A stretch of DNA of 64,000 nucleotides from Synechocystis sp. LKSZ1 (GCF_040436315.1 NZ_AP031572.1:2914001-2978000); one strand, 5' to 3'. Positions 18,754-30,518 are shown, numbered from the stretch's first letter. Notes: a model not told the origin generated them from the letters alone. Program-made: numbers and translations.

Positions 18754-19509
18754 ATGTTAGCTGGTTTGAGCGTCGTAAATTTGTTTCCTTTTGCCGCCCT
18801 AGAAGTGGGTCGGCAGTGGTATTGGGAAATTGGGAATCTTAAATTACACGGGCAGACCTTTGCGACCTCTTGGTTTGTTATCCTACTCTTGGTAATCGCC
18901 TCCCTTGCGGCGACGCGAAGCGCTCAACGAGTTCCCAGCGGTATCCAAAACTTAATGGAATATGTGCTAGAATTCCTGCGCGAATTGGCGAGAAACCAGT
19001 TAGGAGAAAAAGAGTATCGTCCTTGGTTACCTTTTATTGGAACCCTGTTTCTCTTCATTTTTGTATCGAACTGGTCTGGGGCTCTCTTGCCCTGGAAGCT
19101 AATTCATATTCCTGCGGGAGCAGAATTAGCGGCACCGACCAACGATATCAACACCACTGTGGCTCTGGCCTTACTAACTTCTTTGGCATATTTTTATGCT
19201 GGGTTAAGTAAGAAAGGATTGGGCTATTTTGCCAACTATGTGCAACCCATTCCCGTCCTCTTACCGATTAAGATTTTAGAAGATTTCACCAAGCCTCTTT
19301 CCCTCAGCTTCCGTCTTTTCGGCAACATCTTGGCAGATGAGTTGGTGGTTGCTGTACTGGTACTTCTCGTGCCTTTATTTGTGCCCCTGCCCCTGATGGC
19401 CCTAGGATTATTTACCAGTGCCATCCAAGCTTTAGTGTTTGCCACCCTGGCTGGAGCCTATATCCATGAGGCGATTGAGTCGGAAGGTGAACACGAAGAG
19501 CATGGGTAA
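18754..19509 (+). CDS. atpB: ATP synthase subunit a
   Basis: The 251-residue proton-channel subunit of FO carries the essential arginine in [17 protein letters not shown]. Its conserved C-terminal membrane helices end in [18 protein letters not shown]. It provides the half-channels through which protons reach the c-ring. An N-terminal segment ([19 protein letters not shown]) is lumen-exposed, as in other cyanobacterial forms. Length is typical. Confidence 0.97.
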   Translation: MLAGLSVVNLFPFAALEVGRQWYWEIGNLKLHGQTFATSWFVILLLVIASLAATRSAQRVPSGIQNLMEYVLEFLRELARNQLGEKEYRPWLPFIGTLFLFIFVSNWSGALLPWKLIHIPAGAELAAPTNDINTTVALALLTSLAYFYAGLSKKGLGYFANYVQPIPVLLPIKILEDFTKPLSLSFRLFGNILADELVVAVLVLLVPLFVPLPLMALGLFTSAIQALVFATLAGAYIHEAIESEGEHEEHG

Positions 19510-19516
19510 AGATTAA

Positions 19517-19963
<447 letters not shown>

Positions 19964-19977
19964 GGTCTAGTACTACG

Positions 19978-20001
19978 AGAGGCGTGAGCATTCACGTCTC
20001 T
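19978..20001 (+). promoter_or_regulatory. Stem-loop between atpE and atpG
   Basis: AGAGGCGTGA (19978-19987) pairs with TCACGTCTCT (19992-20001), ten pairs including one G-U, with a four-base loop GCAT. It lies 15 bases after the atpE stop and is followed by CCCCC rather than a T-run. A likely role is to stabilise the 3' end of atpE-containing transcripts, since many more c subunits than b' subunits are needed. That role is inferred. Confidence 0.55.
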
Positions 20002-20072
20002 TCCCCCCGGCTTCAGTTGAGGCCCACAGGGGGGTGAACGACTGCAAACCCCTGAAATGAATTTGTAAAAAA

Positions 20073-20504
20073 ATGTTTGATTTTGATGCCACTCTGCCCT
20101 TCATGGCATTGCAATTCATTGTCTTGGCCTTCGTTTTGAATGCAATCTTCTATAAGCCTTTAAATAAGGTTCTCGATGAGCGAGCAGACTACATTCGCCA
20201 AAAAGAAGAAGATGCTCGGGAGCGCCTCGCCAAGGCCAATGAGCTAACCCAGCAGTATGAGCAACAAATCACCGATGCTCGTCGGCAATCCCAGGAAGTG
20301 ATCGCCAATGCCCAGGTTGAAGCCAAACGACTAGCGGCAGAGAAAATTGCTGTAGCTCAGCAGGAGGCTCAACACCAGAAAGAGGCGGCAGCTCAAGAGA
20401 TTGAAACCCAACGTCAGTCGGCCCTGAGTTCTTTAGAACGGGAAGTAGACGCGTTGAGCCATCAAATTCTGAGCAAGCTTTTGGGGCCTGAGTTGATCAA
20501 GTAA
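20073..20504 (+). CDS. atpG: ATP synthase subunit b'
   Basis: The 143-residue protein has one N-terminal membrane helix ([20 protein letters not shown]) and a long charged, Ala/Gln/Glu-rich coiled-coil forming half of the peripheral stalk. Photosynthetic organisms use a b/b' heterodimer. This is b' because it precedes the longer b gene and lacks b's extra N-terminal segment. Here atpG is the cyanobacterial name for b' (gamma is atpC). Confidence 0.93.
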   Translation: MFDFDATLPFMALQFIVLAFVLNAIFYKPLNKVLDERADYIRQKEEDARERLAKANELTQQYEQQITDARRQSQEVIANAQVEAKRLAAEKIAVAQQEAQHQKEAAAQEIETQRQSALSSLEREVDALSHQILSKLLGPELIK

Positions 20505-20530
20505 CGCTTTTATAGGTTGAGTTATCAATT

Positions 20531-21070
20531 ATGCTGAATACCTTGTTAATTCTAGCAACCGAGGCTCATTCGGCGGCAGAAGGGGGATTTGGTCTCAATC
20601 TAGATTTTTTAGAGACCAATCTTTTTAACCTAGCAATCTTGTTAGGAATTGTTGTTTACTATGCACCGAAAACCCTAGGCAAAATCCTAAGCGAGCGACG
20701 GACGAAAATTGCCGAAGTGATTCAAGAGGCGGAGGAGCGTCAGCGTAAAGCGGCGGCCCTGCTAACGGAAGAGCAACAGAAGCTGGCTCAGGCCCAGGCT
20801 GAGGCGATTCGTATCCGCCAAGTCGCTGACCAAAGGGCCGAGGCTACTAAGGTAGAAATTGCGGCCCAGGCGGAGCAAGACGTACAGCGCTTACGGGAAA
20901 CGGCGGACAAGGATCTGGGTGCAGAACAAGACCGAGTTATGGCCGAATTAAAGCGTCGAATTGCAGTGTTGGCGGTGGAACGGGCAGAGTCTAGTCTCCG
21001 GGGACGCCTCAGCAACAGTGAGCAAGACCGCTTAATTGAACGCAGTGTTGCCCAGTTAGGAGGCCATTAA
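20531..21070 (+). CDS. atpF: ATP synthase subunit b
   Basis: The 179-residue peripheral stalk subunit has an N-terminal ~25-residue leader ([21 protein letters not shown]), one membrane helix ([16 protein letters not shown]), then [20 protein letters not shown] and a long coiled-coil. The stop codon overlaps the delta gene start (TAATG), so the two are translationally coupled. Length matches other cyanobacterial b subunits. Confidence 0.95.
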   Translation: MLNTLLILATEAHSAAEGGFGLNLDFLETNLFNLAILLGIVVYYAPKTLGKILSERRTKIAEVIQEAEERQRKAAALLTEEQQKLAQAQAEAIRIRQVADQRAEATKVEIAAQAEQDVQRLRETADKDLGAEQDRVMAELKRRIAVLAVERAESSLRGRLSNSEQDRLIERSVAQLGGH

Positions 21071-21627
21071 TGAAAGGCGCATTATATAGTAGCGAAATTG
21101 CTGAACCCTACGCCCAAGCGCTTATGGCTTTGGCGCAAAATCAGCACTTAACGACCGTTTTTGGTGATAGCATTCGGGATTTACTTGCTTTGCTGGATGA
21201 ATCTCCTGATTTAGAGGTCGTATTATCTAATCCTGTCGTTAAAGACGACGATAAAAAAGCAATTCTACGCCGAATTTTAGGGGGTCAAGTTAATCCCTAC
21301 CTCCTCAATTTCATGCTTTTGCTGGTAGATAAACGGCGGATTATTTTCCTGCGAGCTATCTGCCAACAGTATCAAGTATTGCTCCGCAAGCTCACCAATA
21401 CCGTTTTGGCTGAAGTCGTTTCAGTCTTGAAACTCACCGATAGTCAGCGCCAGACAGTGATCGATAAAGTTAAACAACTGACCGGGGCCAGTGACGTTGA
21501 GATACAAACGACTATTGACCCCGATATTTTGGGGGGCGTGATCATCAAAGTCGGCTCCCAAGTCTTCGACTCCAGTTTGAAGGGCCAACTCCGTCGTATC
21601 AGCCTGAGTCTAGGCGGTGCAATTTAA
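21070..21627 (+). CDS. atpD: ATP synthase subunit delta
   Basis: The 185-residue protein has the OSCP/delta N-terminal helical bundle ([14 protein letters not shown]) and the C-terminal signature [22 protein letters not shown]. It sits on top of the F1 head and links it to the b/b' stalk. Called atpD in cyanobacteria and atpH in most other bacteria. It starts on the base at which atpF ends. Confidence 0.95.
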   Translation: MKGALYSSEIAEPYAQALMALAQNQHLTTVFGDSIRDLLALLDESPDLEVVLSNPVVKDDDKKAILRRILGGQVNPYLLNFMLLLVDKRRIIFLRAICQQYQVLLRKLTNTVLAEVVSVLKLTDSQRQTVIDKVKQLTGASDVEIQTTIDPDILGGVIIKVGSQVFDSSLKGQLRRISLSLGGAI

Positions 21628-21683
21628 GTTTTTCCCTGTCGCCTGGCGACGCTTTAAATTTTCACTCACTCCAACGGAAATAA

Positions 21684-23201
<1,518 letters not shown>

Positions 23202-23223
23202 CGTGGGACGGTTCTCGTTGTTT

Positions 23224-23263
23224 CTTAATCACCCTTGGCTTCTCAAGCTCGGTGGTGATTAAG
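23224..23263 (+). promoter_or_regulatory. Stem-loop between atpA and the gamma gene
   Basis: CTTAATCACC (23224-23233) and GGTGATTAAG (23254-23263) form a perfect ten-pair stem. The 20-base loop can itself fold (CTTG at 23234 with CAAG). There is no T-run, so simple termination is unlikely. It may be an mRNA processing or stability element that sets gamma expression relative to alpha. Confidence 0.55.
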
Positions 23264-23300
23264 GAACCTCCCTACAGATTAAATTTTGGTGTAATATCCT

Positions 23301-24245
23301 ATGCCTAACTTAAAAGCGATTCGAGACCGGATTCAATCGGTTAAAAATACAAAAAAAATTACGGAAGCCATGCGCTTGGTGGCGGCGGCCAAAGTGCGTC
23401 GAGCCCAGGAACAAGTGATTGCCACCCGGCCTTTTGCTGATGCCCTGGCCCAAGTCCTCTACAATTTGCAAAACCGTCTGGCCTTTGCCGATGCCAGCCT
23501 GCCCCTCTTTGAAGAGCGGGAGGTCAAGGCCGTTGCTCTCCTGGTGATCACGGGAGACCGGGGCCTGTGCGGTGGCTACAATACCAACGTTATCCGCCGG
23601 GCAGAACAACGGGCCAAGGAATTAACAGCCCAGGGGATTGAAGTGCAGTTTGTGCTGGTGGGCCGTAAAGCGACCCAGTACTTTGAGCGTCGCAAGGCCA
23701 AAATTGCCGCTTCCTACATTAACTTAAACCAAATTCCTACCGCGGCGGAGGCGGCAGAAATCGCTGACTCCCTGGTAGCTCTCTTCTTGTCGGCGGCCGT
23801 TGACCGGGTGGAATTGATCTACACCCGCTTTGTTTCCTTGATTAGTTCTAAGCCCGTCGTCCAGACCCTGTTTCCCCTAACTACTCAGGGCCTAGAGGTT
23901 AAGGATGATGAGATTTTCCGCGTCATTACTCGGGGCGGTAAGTTCCAAGTCGAGCGGGAAAAAGTAGCGGCGGAAGTCAGTAGTTTTCCGCAAGATATGA
24001 TTTTTGAGCAAGACCCGGTTCAAATCCTGGATGCCCTGTTGCCACTCTATAACACAAATCAACTACTACGAGCCCTCCAAGAATCGGCGGCCAGTGAATT
24101 GGCGGCCCGGATGACGGCTATGAGTAATGCCAGTGATAATGCGGGACAACTAATTGGGACACTAACCCTGTCCTATAACAAGGCCCGTCAAGCAGCGATT
24201 ACCCAAGAACTGCTGGAAGTGGTTGCGGGTTCTAACGCCCTGTAG
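23301..24245 (+). CDS. atpC: ATP synthase subunit gamma
   Basis: The 314-residue central rotor shaft has the N-terminal helix [30 protein letters not shown] and the C-terminal helix [20 protein letters not shown] characteristic of gamma. It is longer than the E. coli subunit because of the insertion seen in cyanobacterial and plastid gamma (about residues 195-230). The plastid redox cysteines are absent there, as usual in cyanobacteria. It is the last gene of the cluster. Confidence 0.97.
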   Translation: MPNLKAIRDRIQSVKNTKKITEAMRLVAAAKVRRAQEQVIATRPFADALAQVLYNLQNRLAFADASLPLFEEREVKAVALLVITGDRGLCGGYNTNVIRRAEQRAKELTAQGIEVQFVLVGRKATQYFERRKAKIAASYINLNQIPTAAEAAEIADSLVALFLSAAVDRVELIYTRFVSLISSKPVVQTLFPLTTQGLEVKDDEIFRVITRGGKFQVEREKVAAEVSSFPQDMIFEQDPVQILDALLPLYNTNQLLRALQESAASELAARMTAMSNASDNAGQLIGTLTLSYNKARQAAITQELLEVVAGSNAL

Positions 24246-24264
24246 CACGAGACCTCAAACCTCA

Positions 24265-24301
24265 AAAAGAGAGCTGGGAAGGAATTCTGCGGCTCTCTTT
24301 T
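24265..24301 (+). terminator. Intrinsic terminator of the atp operon
   Basis: AAAAGAGAGC (24265-24274) pairs perfectly with GCTCTCTTTT (24292-24301), followed by CTTTTTT. This is a textbook intrinsic terminator starting 20 bases after the gamma stop codon. Confidence 0.9.
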
Positions 24302-24330
24302 CTTTTTTCGGTATTGCGTAATACCCATCC

Positions 24331-24365
24331 GCCTGCGGTACCTCCCTTTCGCAAGAGGAGGACAG
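24331..24365 (-). repeat. Dispersed repeat, partial copy
   Basis: Read on the minus strand, this segment (CCTCTTGCGAAAGGGAGG, then TACCGCAGGCGGATGGG) matches the core of the MITE-like repeat at 36968-37002 at about 29 of 35 positions. It lies between the gamma-gene terminator and phoU. A perfect GGTATT/AATACC inverted repeat (24310-24325) sits next to it. No terminal inverted repeats were found, so it is a degenerate or partial copy. Confidence 0.6.
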
Positions 24366-24371
24366 GGCGGT

Positions 24372-25049
24372 CTAGTTGCGTTTGCCGGTAACGATGTAGG
24401 ATACCCGCTGGGCAATGTTGGTGGCATGGTCAGCCATTCTTTCCAGATGGCGAATCACCAGAGCCAGTAAAATAATGGGTTCCACCACTCCCTTAATATC
24501 CTGCTGATGGGCCAGGGTGTAATAGAGAATTTCATAGCATTGATCAACGGTATCATCCAGATGCTTAACCCGAGGGCCAGCCTGGGCATCTAATTCCGTG
24601 AGAGCCACTAAGCTAATGGCCAACATATTTTGGGCATGGCGAGACATGACCGCCACCTGAGGTAGACAGGAAGGGGGGGGGTAGGCCATTAACTTCATCG
24701 AAATTTCTGCCAAATCCTTGGCATAATCACCGATACGCTCTAAATCCCGCACCAGTTGCATAAACGCACTCAATACTCGCAAGTCTTGGGCCACAGGAGA
24801 CTGTAGGGTCAATAGAGTCGAGCATTCGTGCTCAATTTGCCGATAGTAGGTATCAATCTGTTTATCCAGGTTTTTAATGCGGGGAGCGTAGTCTAGCTGC
24901 TGTTCAAACAGTGTCTGATGACTGAGACGAAAGGATTCTTCCACCAAGGCCCCCATGCGGAGGACGTCTTGCTCAAGACGCTTGAGGGCCCGTTCAAAAT
25001 GACTACGTTCGGGATAATGAATTTGGTTAGAAAGAGACACCAGGGGCAT
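24372..25049 (-). CDS. phoU: Phosphate transport system regulator PhoU
   Basis: The 225-residue all-helical protein is built of two homologous three-helix bundles. Metal-binding motifs typical of PhoU are visible: DKQIDTYYRQIEHEC in the first half and DDTVDQCYEILYY in the second. RDLERIGDYAKDLAEIS and RHLERMADHATNIAQRV are the paired signature helices. PhoU restrains Pho regulon signalling through the PstSCAB transporter and the SphS-type sensor kinase. No pst genes are adjacent here. Confidence 0.95.
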   Translation of the reverse strand: MPLVSLSNQIHYPERSHFERALKRLEQDVLRMGALVEESFRLSHQTLFEQQLDYAPRIKNLDKQIDTYYRQIEHECSTLLTLQSPVAQDLRVLSAFMQLVRDLERIGDYAKDLAEISMKLMAYPPPSCLPQVAVMSRHAQNMLAISLVALTELDAQAGPRVKHLDDTVDQCYEILYYTLAHQQDIKGVVEPIILLALVIRHLERMADHATNIAQRVSYIVTGKRN

Positions 25050-25431
25050 AAAAGGGCTTTTACTATAGTGGTAGATAATTAAAACTGAAAATTAAAACGC
25101 AAACTGTTCTTAACAAACTAATTTATTAACCTAGAACCTAAGGATTAACTTTTTCCTATGAATTGATTAAGAAATGTTTTAGAAAACCCTTCGATTTTCT
25201 GGACTTTTGATAATCAGTTGGCTATAAGCCTCGAAAACAAGACGGAATTGATAGAAGACAATTAATTTTAAAGCCTTGGGGCATTGGCGTTAGATAAATA
25301 GTGACTGTTAAAAAATTTTTTACCTGCAATTTATTCTAGCTTGTCTCCTAAGGCCTTGGCGGTCTTAGAAAGATTCCGAAGGAACAGACAAACTTTGCTA
25401 GGATAACCCTAGGTGTCGCAACGCAACCACT
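25050..25431. other. AT-rich divergent intergenic region
   Basis: These 382 bases separate divergent phoU and the following gene. The stretch is clearly AT-rich, with several TTAAC/TTAATT motifs between 25110 and 25160. I see no convincing ORF, tRNA or small-RNA signature. It must hold the phoU promoter on the minus strand and that of the next gene on the plus strand. Confidence 0.5.
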
Positions 25432-26361
25432 ATGCCAGAAGAAGGAAAACTGTCTAGGTTACAACTCACGAATCAATTATCAGAAACGATTCAAGCCCTC
25501 AACAAAATTGTAACTCGGCTAGAACAAGACCAGACAGCGTCTCTCCCTCCGGATTGGCCCCCAGAGCTTGTGACGACCCTACTGAGCACCAGTCAGCAGA
25601 TGCTCGACTCTTCCCAGGCCCTCCCCCCCCCGGCGGAGCCAGAGGAATTTGGCCCCGAGGAACTCCAAGGTCTAGATCACTTTTTACCCAGCTTTAATCG
25701 TTGGCAGAGGGGTTGGCAATCCGTTCTTGGCACAATTCGGCGGTTACTCCCTGCCCCTATCCGTGGCCAGATTTCTGATTGGGGTTTAACTGCGATACTG
25801 GTGGTCTTGATCGTTTCAGGGTTGTTAGCATCTGTACTTTTCCTTTCTCGACCAGTATCGGATGTTGGGCCAGCTTCTAGGACACCAACGGACTTGGAAC
25901 CCCGCTCGCCCGCTTCAGAGTTGATCCTCCCTAGTCCTGCCCCCATTCAGTCGGAACCAGACAATCCTCCAGTTCTAGAGGCTCCGGCTGAACCGGAAGT
26001 GGTGGAATTAGCGCCCCCAGAAGAGGCGGCCCTGACCCCAGAACAAAGTTTGCTGGGAATCATTCGTCAGGAGCTGTTTGACCTTACCCAGTCCTATTCT
26101 CCGAGCTTAGTTGTTTTGATTCAACCCAATTTTGACACCAGCCACCTGACCCTGACCTTAGGGCCAGCCTGGGATGAATTATCGCCCCAGCGGCAAGCAA
26201 CCTGGGTCAAGCAAGTGTGGCAAAAAACGCAAAAGTTGTCTTTCCGCAAGTTAACGATCCTCGGGCCGAAAGGCCAGTTGTTGGCCCGGAGTCCCGTGGT
26301 CGGCCAGGAAATGCTGATTTTTCGGACAGAGGAATCTTCCCGTCAATCGGGAGAGCCCTAG
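25432..26361 (+). CDS. Single-span membrane protein with Pro-rich linker, unknown function
   Basis: The 309-residue protein has a cytoplasmic helical N-terminus (about 1-125), one membrane helix (about 122-142, AILVVLIVSGLLASVLFL), and a Pro/Glu/Ser-rich linker (about 143-205). A C-terminal globular domain follows (about 208-300: SLLGIIRQELFDLTQSY, LTLGPAWDELSPQRQATWVKQ). I do not recognise a named family, although this layout is common among cyanobacterial hypotheticals. It lies 47 bases upstream of an ABC-2 permease gene. Confidence 0.65.
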   Translation: MPEEGKLSRLQLTNQLSETIQALNKIVTRLEQDQTASLPPDWPPELVTTLLSTSQQMLDSSQALPPPAEPEEFGPEELQGLDHFLPSFNRWQRGWQSVLGTIRRLLPAPIRGQISDWGLTAILVVLIVSGLLASVLFLSRPVSDVGPASRTPTDLEPRSPASELILPSPAPIQSEPDNPPVLEAPAEPEVVELAPPEEAALTPEQSLLGIIRQELFDLTQSYSPSLVVLIQPNFDTSHLTLTLGPAWDELSPQRQATWVKQVWQKTQKLSFRKLTILGPKGQLLARSPVVGQEMLIFRTEESSRQSGEP

Positions 26362-26408
26362 GGAAATATAATGGGGGGCGACCTTCCGCCCAGATTTTGT
26401 GTTAGCCT

Positions 26409-27206
26409 ATGCCTGCTCGTCCCAATCTTCAGCCTAATATCCTCCGGGATGCCCTGACGGTGTTTTGGGGAGAGTGGCTTGACCTCCGGGTAAGACTGGT
26501 ACAGATTGCGGCTTCGGGCCTGATTTCTCCCTTGATCTATATCTTTGCCTTTGGCCTCGGCCTGGGGAGTGCCCTTGACCAATCGATGAAACCAGCGGCA
26601 GGTAATAGTTACCTGGAATTTATTTTGCCGGGGATGGTGGCCCTGTCCTCTATGACCATTAGTTTCGGGGGAACCACTTTTTCCATCTGTGGTGACCGGC
26701 TATTTTCTAAAACCTTTGAGGAATTACTCCTGTTACCCGTCCACCCCCTGGCCCTGTACCTCGGTAAAGTCAGTGCAGGAGTTCTGCGGGGGATTATGAC
26801 CGCCACCTCGATTATTCTGATCGCCGTTCTCTTTACCGGCCGGGTTCTAAGCTTTCTGAATCCCCTGTTTCTTCTGCTGTTGCTCTTGAATTGTGCGGTT
26901 TTTGCCGGCTTGGGCGTTCTCGTGGGCCTGCGGGTCAAATCCCTGGAAACCGTTGGCCTGTACAACAACTTTGTGATTGTTCCGATGTCTTTTCTAGGGG
27001 CTACTTTCTTCGACCCTGCCACCCTACCCCCGTTACTAAAACCGATCGTTTATCTCCTGCCCTTAACCTATACCAGCATTGGCCTGCGGGCGGCGGCCTA
27101 TCTGCCCCTCAGTCAGTTTCCTTGGTACGCGATACCCGTCTTGGCGGGGACAGCCCTGGCCCTGGCCGGTCTGGGGGCCTACCAATTTTCCCACCAGCGA
27201 GATTGA
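26409..27206 (+). CDS. ABC-2 type transporter permease
   Basis: The 265-residue protein has six hydrophobic segments and the ABC-2 signature: YLEFILPGMVALSSMTISFGG near the second span, then GDRLFSKTFEELLLLPVHPL and ETVGLYNNFVIVPMSFLGATFF. Such permeases export drugs, lipids or polysaccharides with a separate ATPase subunit. No ATPase gene is adjacent, so the partner is encoded elsewhere. Substrate cannot be inferred. Confidence 0.88.
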   Translation: MPARPNLQPNILRDALTVFWGEWLDLRVRLVQIAASGLISPLIYIFAFGLGLGSALDQSMKPAAGNSYLEFILPGMVALSSMTISFGGTTFSICGDRLFSKTFEELLLLPVHPLALYLGKVSAGVLRGIMTATSIILIAVLFTGRVLSFLNPLFLLLLLLNCAVFAGLGVLVGLRVKSLETVGLYNNFVIVPMSFLGATFFDPATLPPLLKPIVYLLPLTYTSIGLRAAAYLPLSQFPWYAIPVLAGTALALAGLGAYQFSHQRD

Positions 27207-27316
27207 AACGCCAAAATAAAGTAGGATGGATAGGCTAGGGGTAAATAGACCTCAGTGCCATTGATTCATCATCTGTATCCCGTCATACCCTATAGAGGAG
27301 GTTTAAAAATTCAGGA

Positions 27317-27499
27317 ATGACTCAAGTTGTTGTCGGTCAAAATGAACCTATCGAATCCGCGTTACGACGCTTTAAGCGTCAGGTTGCCAAAGCTGGCATC
27401 TACACAGATTTCAAGAAGCATCAATTTTTTGAAACCCCCCAGGAAAAACGCAAGCGCAAGGAAGCGACCCGTAGAAGACAGCGCTCCCGCCGTCGCTAA
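27317..27499 (+). CDS. rpsU: 30S ribosomal protein S21
   Basis: The 60-residue basic protein matches bS21: [37 protein letters not shown] and an Arg-rich tail (RRRQRSRRR). S21 binds the 30S platform near the anti-Shine-Dalgarno and helps initiation. A strong GAGGAGG precedes the start. A terminator follows. Confidence 0.97.
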   Translation: MTQVVVGQNEPIESALRRFKRQVAKAGIYTDFKKHQFFETPQEKRKRKEATRRRQRSRRR

Positions 27500-27531
27500 G
27501 ACCCAAGATTTTGTGCAGACGTTTTAGAATA

Positions 27532-27555
27532 GGCCCCTTTCTCCGGAGAGGGGTC
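27532..27555 (+). terminator. Intrinsic terminator after rpsU
   Basis: CCCCTTTCTCC pairs with GGAGAGGGG through a stem with a two-base bulge, followed by a T-containing tail (GTTAGTGTTTTTG). It begins about 35 bases after the rpsU stop. Confidence 0.8.
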
Positions 27556-27629
27556 TGTTAGTGTTTTTGTCGCCCACAAAAGTGATCCCCGCACCGCCAT
27601 AATAGAAAAACCGGGCTTCGAGAGAGCGC

Positions 27630-29969
27630 ATGATTAAATCACTCCGCCAATATTTCCAGGGACTGCAATCTGCTAAAAACCCAGACCCCATGACCCAGGA
27701 TGATAGTCTGAACCCGAACTCAGAACGAAACCCTGCCCCCAGGCGCTCAGCGGCGACCCAACCCTTGCCTCCACCAGAACCGGAGCCCCGGCTCTCTAGC
27801 TTTCCTCCTCAGCGCTGGGTCTGGATTGCAGGAATTTGCTGTCTCACCCTGGGGGGATTGATCTTGGCTTTACCCAAGGGCGTCGAGCAATTAGAACAGT
27901 GGCAACAGGCGGAGCAAATCGAGGCCTACGAACAGGAACAACACCAAGCTTCTACCGTTCTACAGTTAGTTAAGCTTCCCCCACAAAAACGAGCAGCTAA
28001 ACTTCAGGCCATTGCCGCTCAACCAGAGCCTTCTTTAGAACGGAGTCGGGCCCGTTACCTCTTGGCTGTAGACCTACTAGAGCGCTACGAAGGTGGGCCA
28101 GCGGTACAGTGGTTAACTGATTTAGAACTGGATTATCCGGTGATGGCTCCCTATATTTTGCTCAAGCGGGGACGGGGTTACGAACTTTCCAATGAAACGA
28201 TCAAGGCCCAGGAAAGCTGGCAAGAAATTGTTGAAAAATATCCCGATTCCCCCGTGGCCTTAACAGCCATGACGCTCCTGGGAAAGGCCGACCACCAGTA
28301 TTGGCAAGCGGCCCTGACTCGTTTTCCTAATGATCCCCGATTGGCAGTGGTTTTGCACCAGCAATTGCAACACCAACCGCAGTCCCTGGATTTGATGCGC
28401 CAAATCCTCCAGATCGCACCGGCCCATGCGGCAACGACGGGGGTTCGGGATCAGCTACTCCAACAGCAGGCTAAACAATTGACCCCAGAGGATTGGCAAG
28501 CCGTTGGGGATAGTTTTTGGCGCCAGGGCCAGTACGCCAAGGCCATTCCGGCTTATCAACAGGCCGTAGCAACCCCCCAGACCCTTTACCGTTTAGCCCG
28601 CTCCCAGCAATTACAGGATCAGAAGGCGGAGGCCATCGCCGGCTATCAAAAACTGATTCAAACCTTCCCCCAGGCCAAGGAAACTGCCCAGGCCCTCCAG
28701 CGTCTGGCCCAGTTGAGTGATCCCCCCGAGGCCATTACGTACCTACGGCAACTCCAAAACCAGTTTCCCAAGGAAGCGCCCCAGGCCTTATTAGATGAAG
28801 CAGAACTCCTTGCTAAATCCGACCCGATCCACGCCGCCCAGGCCCGCCAGGCCCTGCTCCAACGCTATTCTTCTTCTGATGCTGCCGCTGAACTCCGGTG
28901 GCAAATAGCCAGTCACTTCGCGAAAACGGGCAAGATCCAGGAAGCATGGCAGTGGGCCCAACAAATCGCCCAACAAAACCCAGAGAGTAGCTTGGCCCCC
29001 AAGGCTATTTTTTGGATTGGCAAATGGGCCCAACAATCAAATCGTCCTAATGATGCCCAGGCCGCCTTTAAGAATGTCCTGGCCCGCTATCCCTATTCCT
29101 ACTACGCTTGGCGTTCGGCTGCTTTATTGGGTTGGCCTGTGGGGGATTTCCAAAGCGTGCGCTCCCTACAACCGACGGCCGTTTTACCGAATGTTCGTCC
29201 TTTACCGCCTGCGGGCTCCAGTCTATTTAAGGAACTTTATCGCCTGGGACAGGATGAAGCCGCTCGGATGGTTTTTGAAGCGGAGGTTAGTCGTCGGCAA
29301 CATGAACAAAATACCGATGAACCAACTATGGCGGAGGCCTTTACCTTCGGCTTGTTGCAATTAACCCAACGTCAATACCTCAAGGGCATTAATCAAATTC
29401 TGAGCCTGCGGGAGGCTGCCGATACGCCCGCTGAAAGAAAAGACTGGCAGGCCCTGCGGCAACAACCCGAATATTGGCAGGCCCTGTTTCCTCTACCCTA
29501 CCAGGGTCTCATTTTTGAATGGTCTGCCAAACGGAAGTTGAATCCCCTGCTGGTCGGGGCCTTAATCCGTCAAGAATCCCGCTTTGAGAAGGAAATTCGC
29601 TCTCCGGTGGGAGCCACGGGCCTCATGCAGGTCATGCCCGATACCGCTAAGTGGATTGCGCCCAAAATCAAGCTTAAAACCTATTCCCTAACCAATCCCA
29701 AGGACAATATCAAGCTGGGGACGTGGTACTTAGATCACACCCATGACACCTACGGCAATAATTCGGCCCTAGCCATTGCCAGCTATAACGCCGGGCCGGG
29801 TAACGTTGCCAAATGGCTCAAGGAATTACCCAGAGAGGATATCGACGTCTTTATCGAAAGTATTCCCTTTCCAGAAACCAAGGGCTACGTCGAGGCCGTC
29901 TTTAGCAATTATTGGAATTACCTGCGAATCTACGACCCCACCACCCAGGCCTTACTCAAAAAGGGCTAA
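27630..29969 (+). CDS. Soluble-type lytic murein transglycosylase with TPR region
   Basis: The 779-residue protein has a Pro-rich N-terminus, one membrane span (about 68-88, WVWIAGICCLTLGGLILAL), and a long TPR-like superhelix (about 100-600). The C-terminal SLT domain is Slt70-like, with catalytic glutamate E649 in LIRQESRFEKEI, then SPVGATGLMQVMP and ALAIASYNAGPGNVAKWL. It cleaves peptidoglycan glycan strands to 1,6-anhydro-MurNAc ends. The last four bases overlap the convergent DUF3181 gene. Confidence 0.93.
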   Translation: MIKSLRQYFQGLQSAKNPDPMTQDDSLNPNSERNPAPRRSAATQPLPPPEPEPRLSSFPPQRWVWIAGICCLTLGGLILALPKGVEQLEQWQQAEQIEAYEQEQHQASTVLQLVKLPPQKRAAKLQAIAAQPEPSLERSRARYLLAVDLLERYEGGPAVQWLTDLELDYPVMAPYILLKRGRGYELSNETIKAQESWQEIVEKYPDSPVALTAMTLLGKADHQYWQAALTRFPNDPRLAVVLHQQLQHQPQSLDLMRQILQIAPAHAATTGVRDQLLQQQAKQLTPEDWQAVGDSFWRQGQYAKAIPAYQQAVATPQTLYRLARSQQLQDQKAEAIAGYQKLIQTFPQAKETAQALQRLAQLSDPPEAITYLRQLQNQFPKEAPQALLDEAELLAKSDPIHAAQARQALLQRYSSSDAAAELRWQIASHFAKTGKIQEAWQWAQQIAQQNPESSLAPKAIFWIGKWAQQSNRPNDAQAAFKNVLARYPYSYYAWRSAALLGWPVGDFQSVRSLQPTAVLPNVRPLPPAGSSLFKELYRLGQDEAARMVFEAEVSRRQHEQNTDEPTMAEAFTFGLLQLTQRQYLKGINQILSLREAADTPAERKDWQALRQQPEYWQALFPLPYQGLIFEWSAKRKLNPLLVGALIRQESRFEKEIRSPVGATGLMQVMPDTAKWIAPKIKLKTYSLTNPKDNIKLGTWYLDHTHDTYGNNSALAIASYNAGPGNVAKWLKELPREDIDVFIESIPFPETKGYVEAVFSNYWNYLRIYDPTTQALLKKG

Positions 29970-30274
29970 AGGTTGTCTTGGTAATCCGTCAGTAAGGTGA
30001 GGAGTCGAGCGACCCCAGAAGCTGGAATCAGTTCGAGGAGAGGTAATTGACGTTTGCCTTCTCCTAAGGTCACGGTCAGGCCGCCCAGAATTTTTTCGAG
30101 TTCCCCCTGGTTTAATCGGTCTTCGAGTAGGAGGGGATAGACTTGCTCCGCTAAGGGCGTATGGAGATGGGCCTCGGCCAGGTATAGATGCCATTTGGCC
30201 ACATCAATGTAGATATTTTCGCCAATTTCGGCCGCCAGGGCCTCGATGGCCGGTGTAGAAGGAGATTTAGCCAT
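29966..30274 (-). CDS. DUF3181 family protein
   Basis: The 102-residue protein fits the cyanobacterial DUF3181 family: IEALAAEIGENIYIDVAKWHLYLAEAHLH, then a LTVTLGEGKRQLPLLELIP C-terminal block. It has no membrane segment. Function is unknown. Its start overlaps the upstream 2TM gene by eight bases. Confidence 0.75.
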   Translation of the reverse strand: MAKSPSTPAIEALAAEIGENIYIDVAKWHLYLAEAHLHTPLAEQVYPLLLEDRLNQGELEKILGGLTVTLGEGKRQLPLLELIPASGVARLLTLLTDYQDNL

Positions 30275-30518
30275 TGGATTTCACTGAATAATCTGCGAGG
30301 ACAGCAATGTAGAGCAGGTGGAGCAGGAGCAGGCCGAACCAGATGCCTGACAAGGGCAAGAGCCAGGGCCAAGTGGCTTGGTTGAGGTTGTGGAAAAACC
30401 ATAGCCCCGAATTACTCGCGAGGAAGACCGCAACGTGAACCGCAAAGTTCATCCGGTCATCCAGGCGTCGAAAAGCAGGGTCATTACGGTCGGGTTGACG
30501 GGGCCAGCGAGGAGGCAT
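30267..30518 (-). CDS. Small 2TM-domain membrane protein
   Basis: The 83-residue protein has a charged N-terminus (PPRWPRQPDRNDPAFRRLDD) and two hydrophobic segments (FAVHVAVFLASNSGLWFF and WLLPLSGIWFGLLLLHLLYI). This pattern matches the 2TM-domain family, which also occurs fused to kinases. Function is unknown. It is coupled to the DUF3181 gene by an overlap. Confidence 0.72.
   Translation of the reverse strand: MPPRWPRQPDRNDPAFRRLDDRMNFAVHVAVFLASNSGLWFFHNLNQATWPWLLPLSGIWFGLLLLHLLYIAVLADYSVKSNG

Noticed and set aside
18901-18935. Repeat-like GC-rich motif (CTTGCGGCGACGCGAAGCG) inside atpB resembling dispersed cyanobacterial repeats
   Set aside because: It lies in a normal-length subunit a gene without disruption, and similarity to the repeat at 36931-37036 is limited to a few bases.
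25100-25165. TTAAC-type motifs upstream of phoU that resemble cyanobacterial Pho boxes
   Set aside because: The spacing between copies does not follow the 11-bp period of real Pho boxes, and the region is AT-rich enough to give such motifs by chance.
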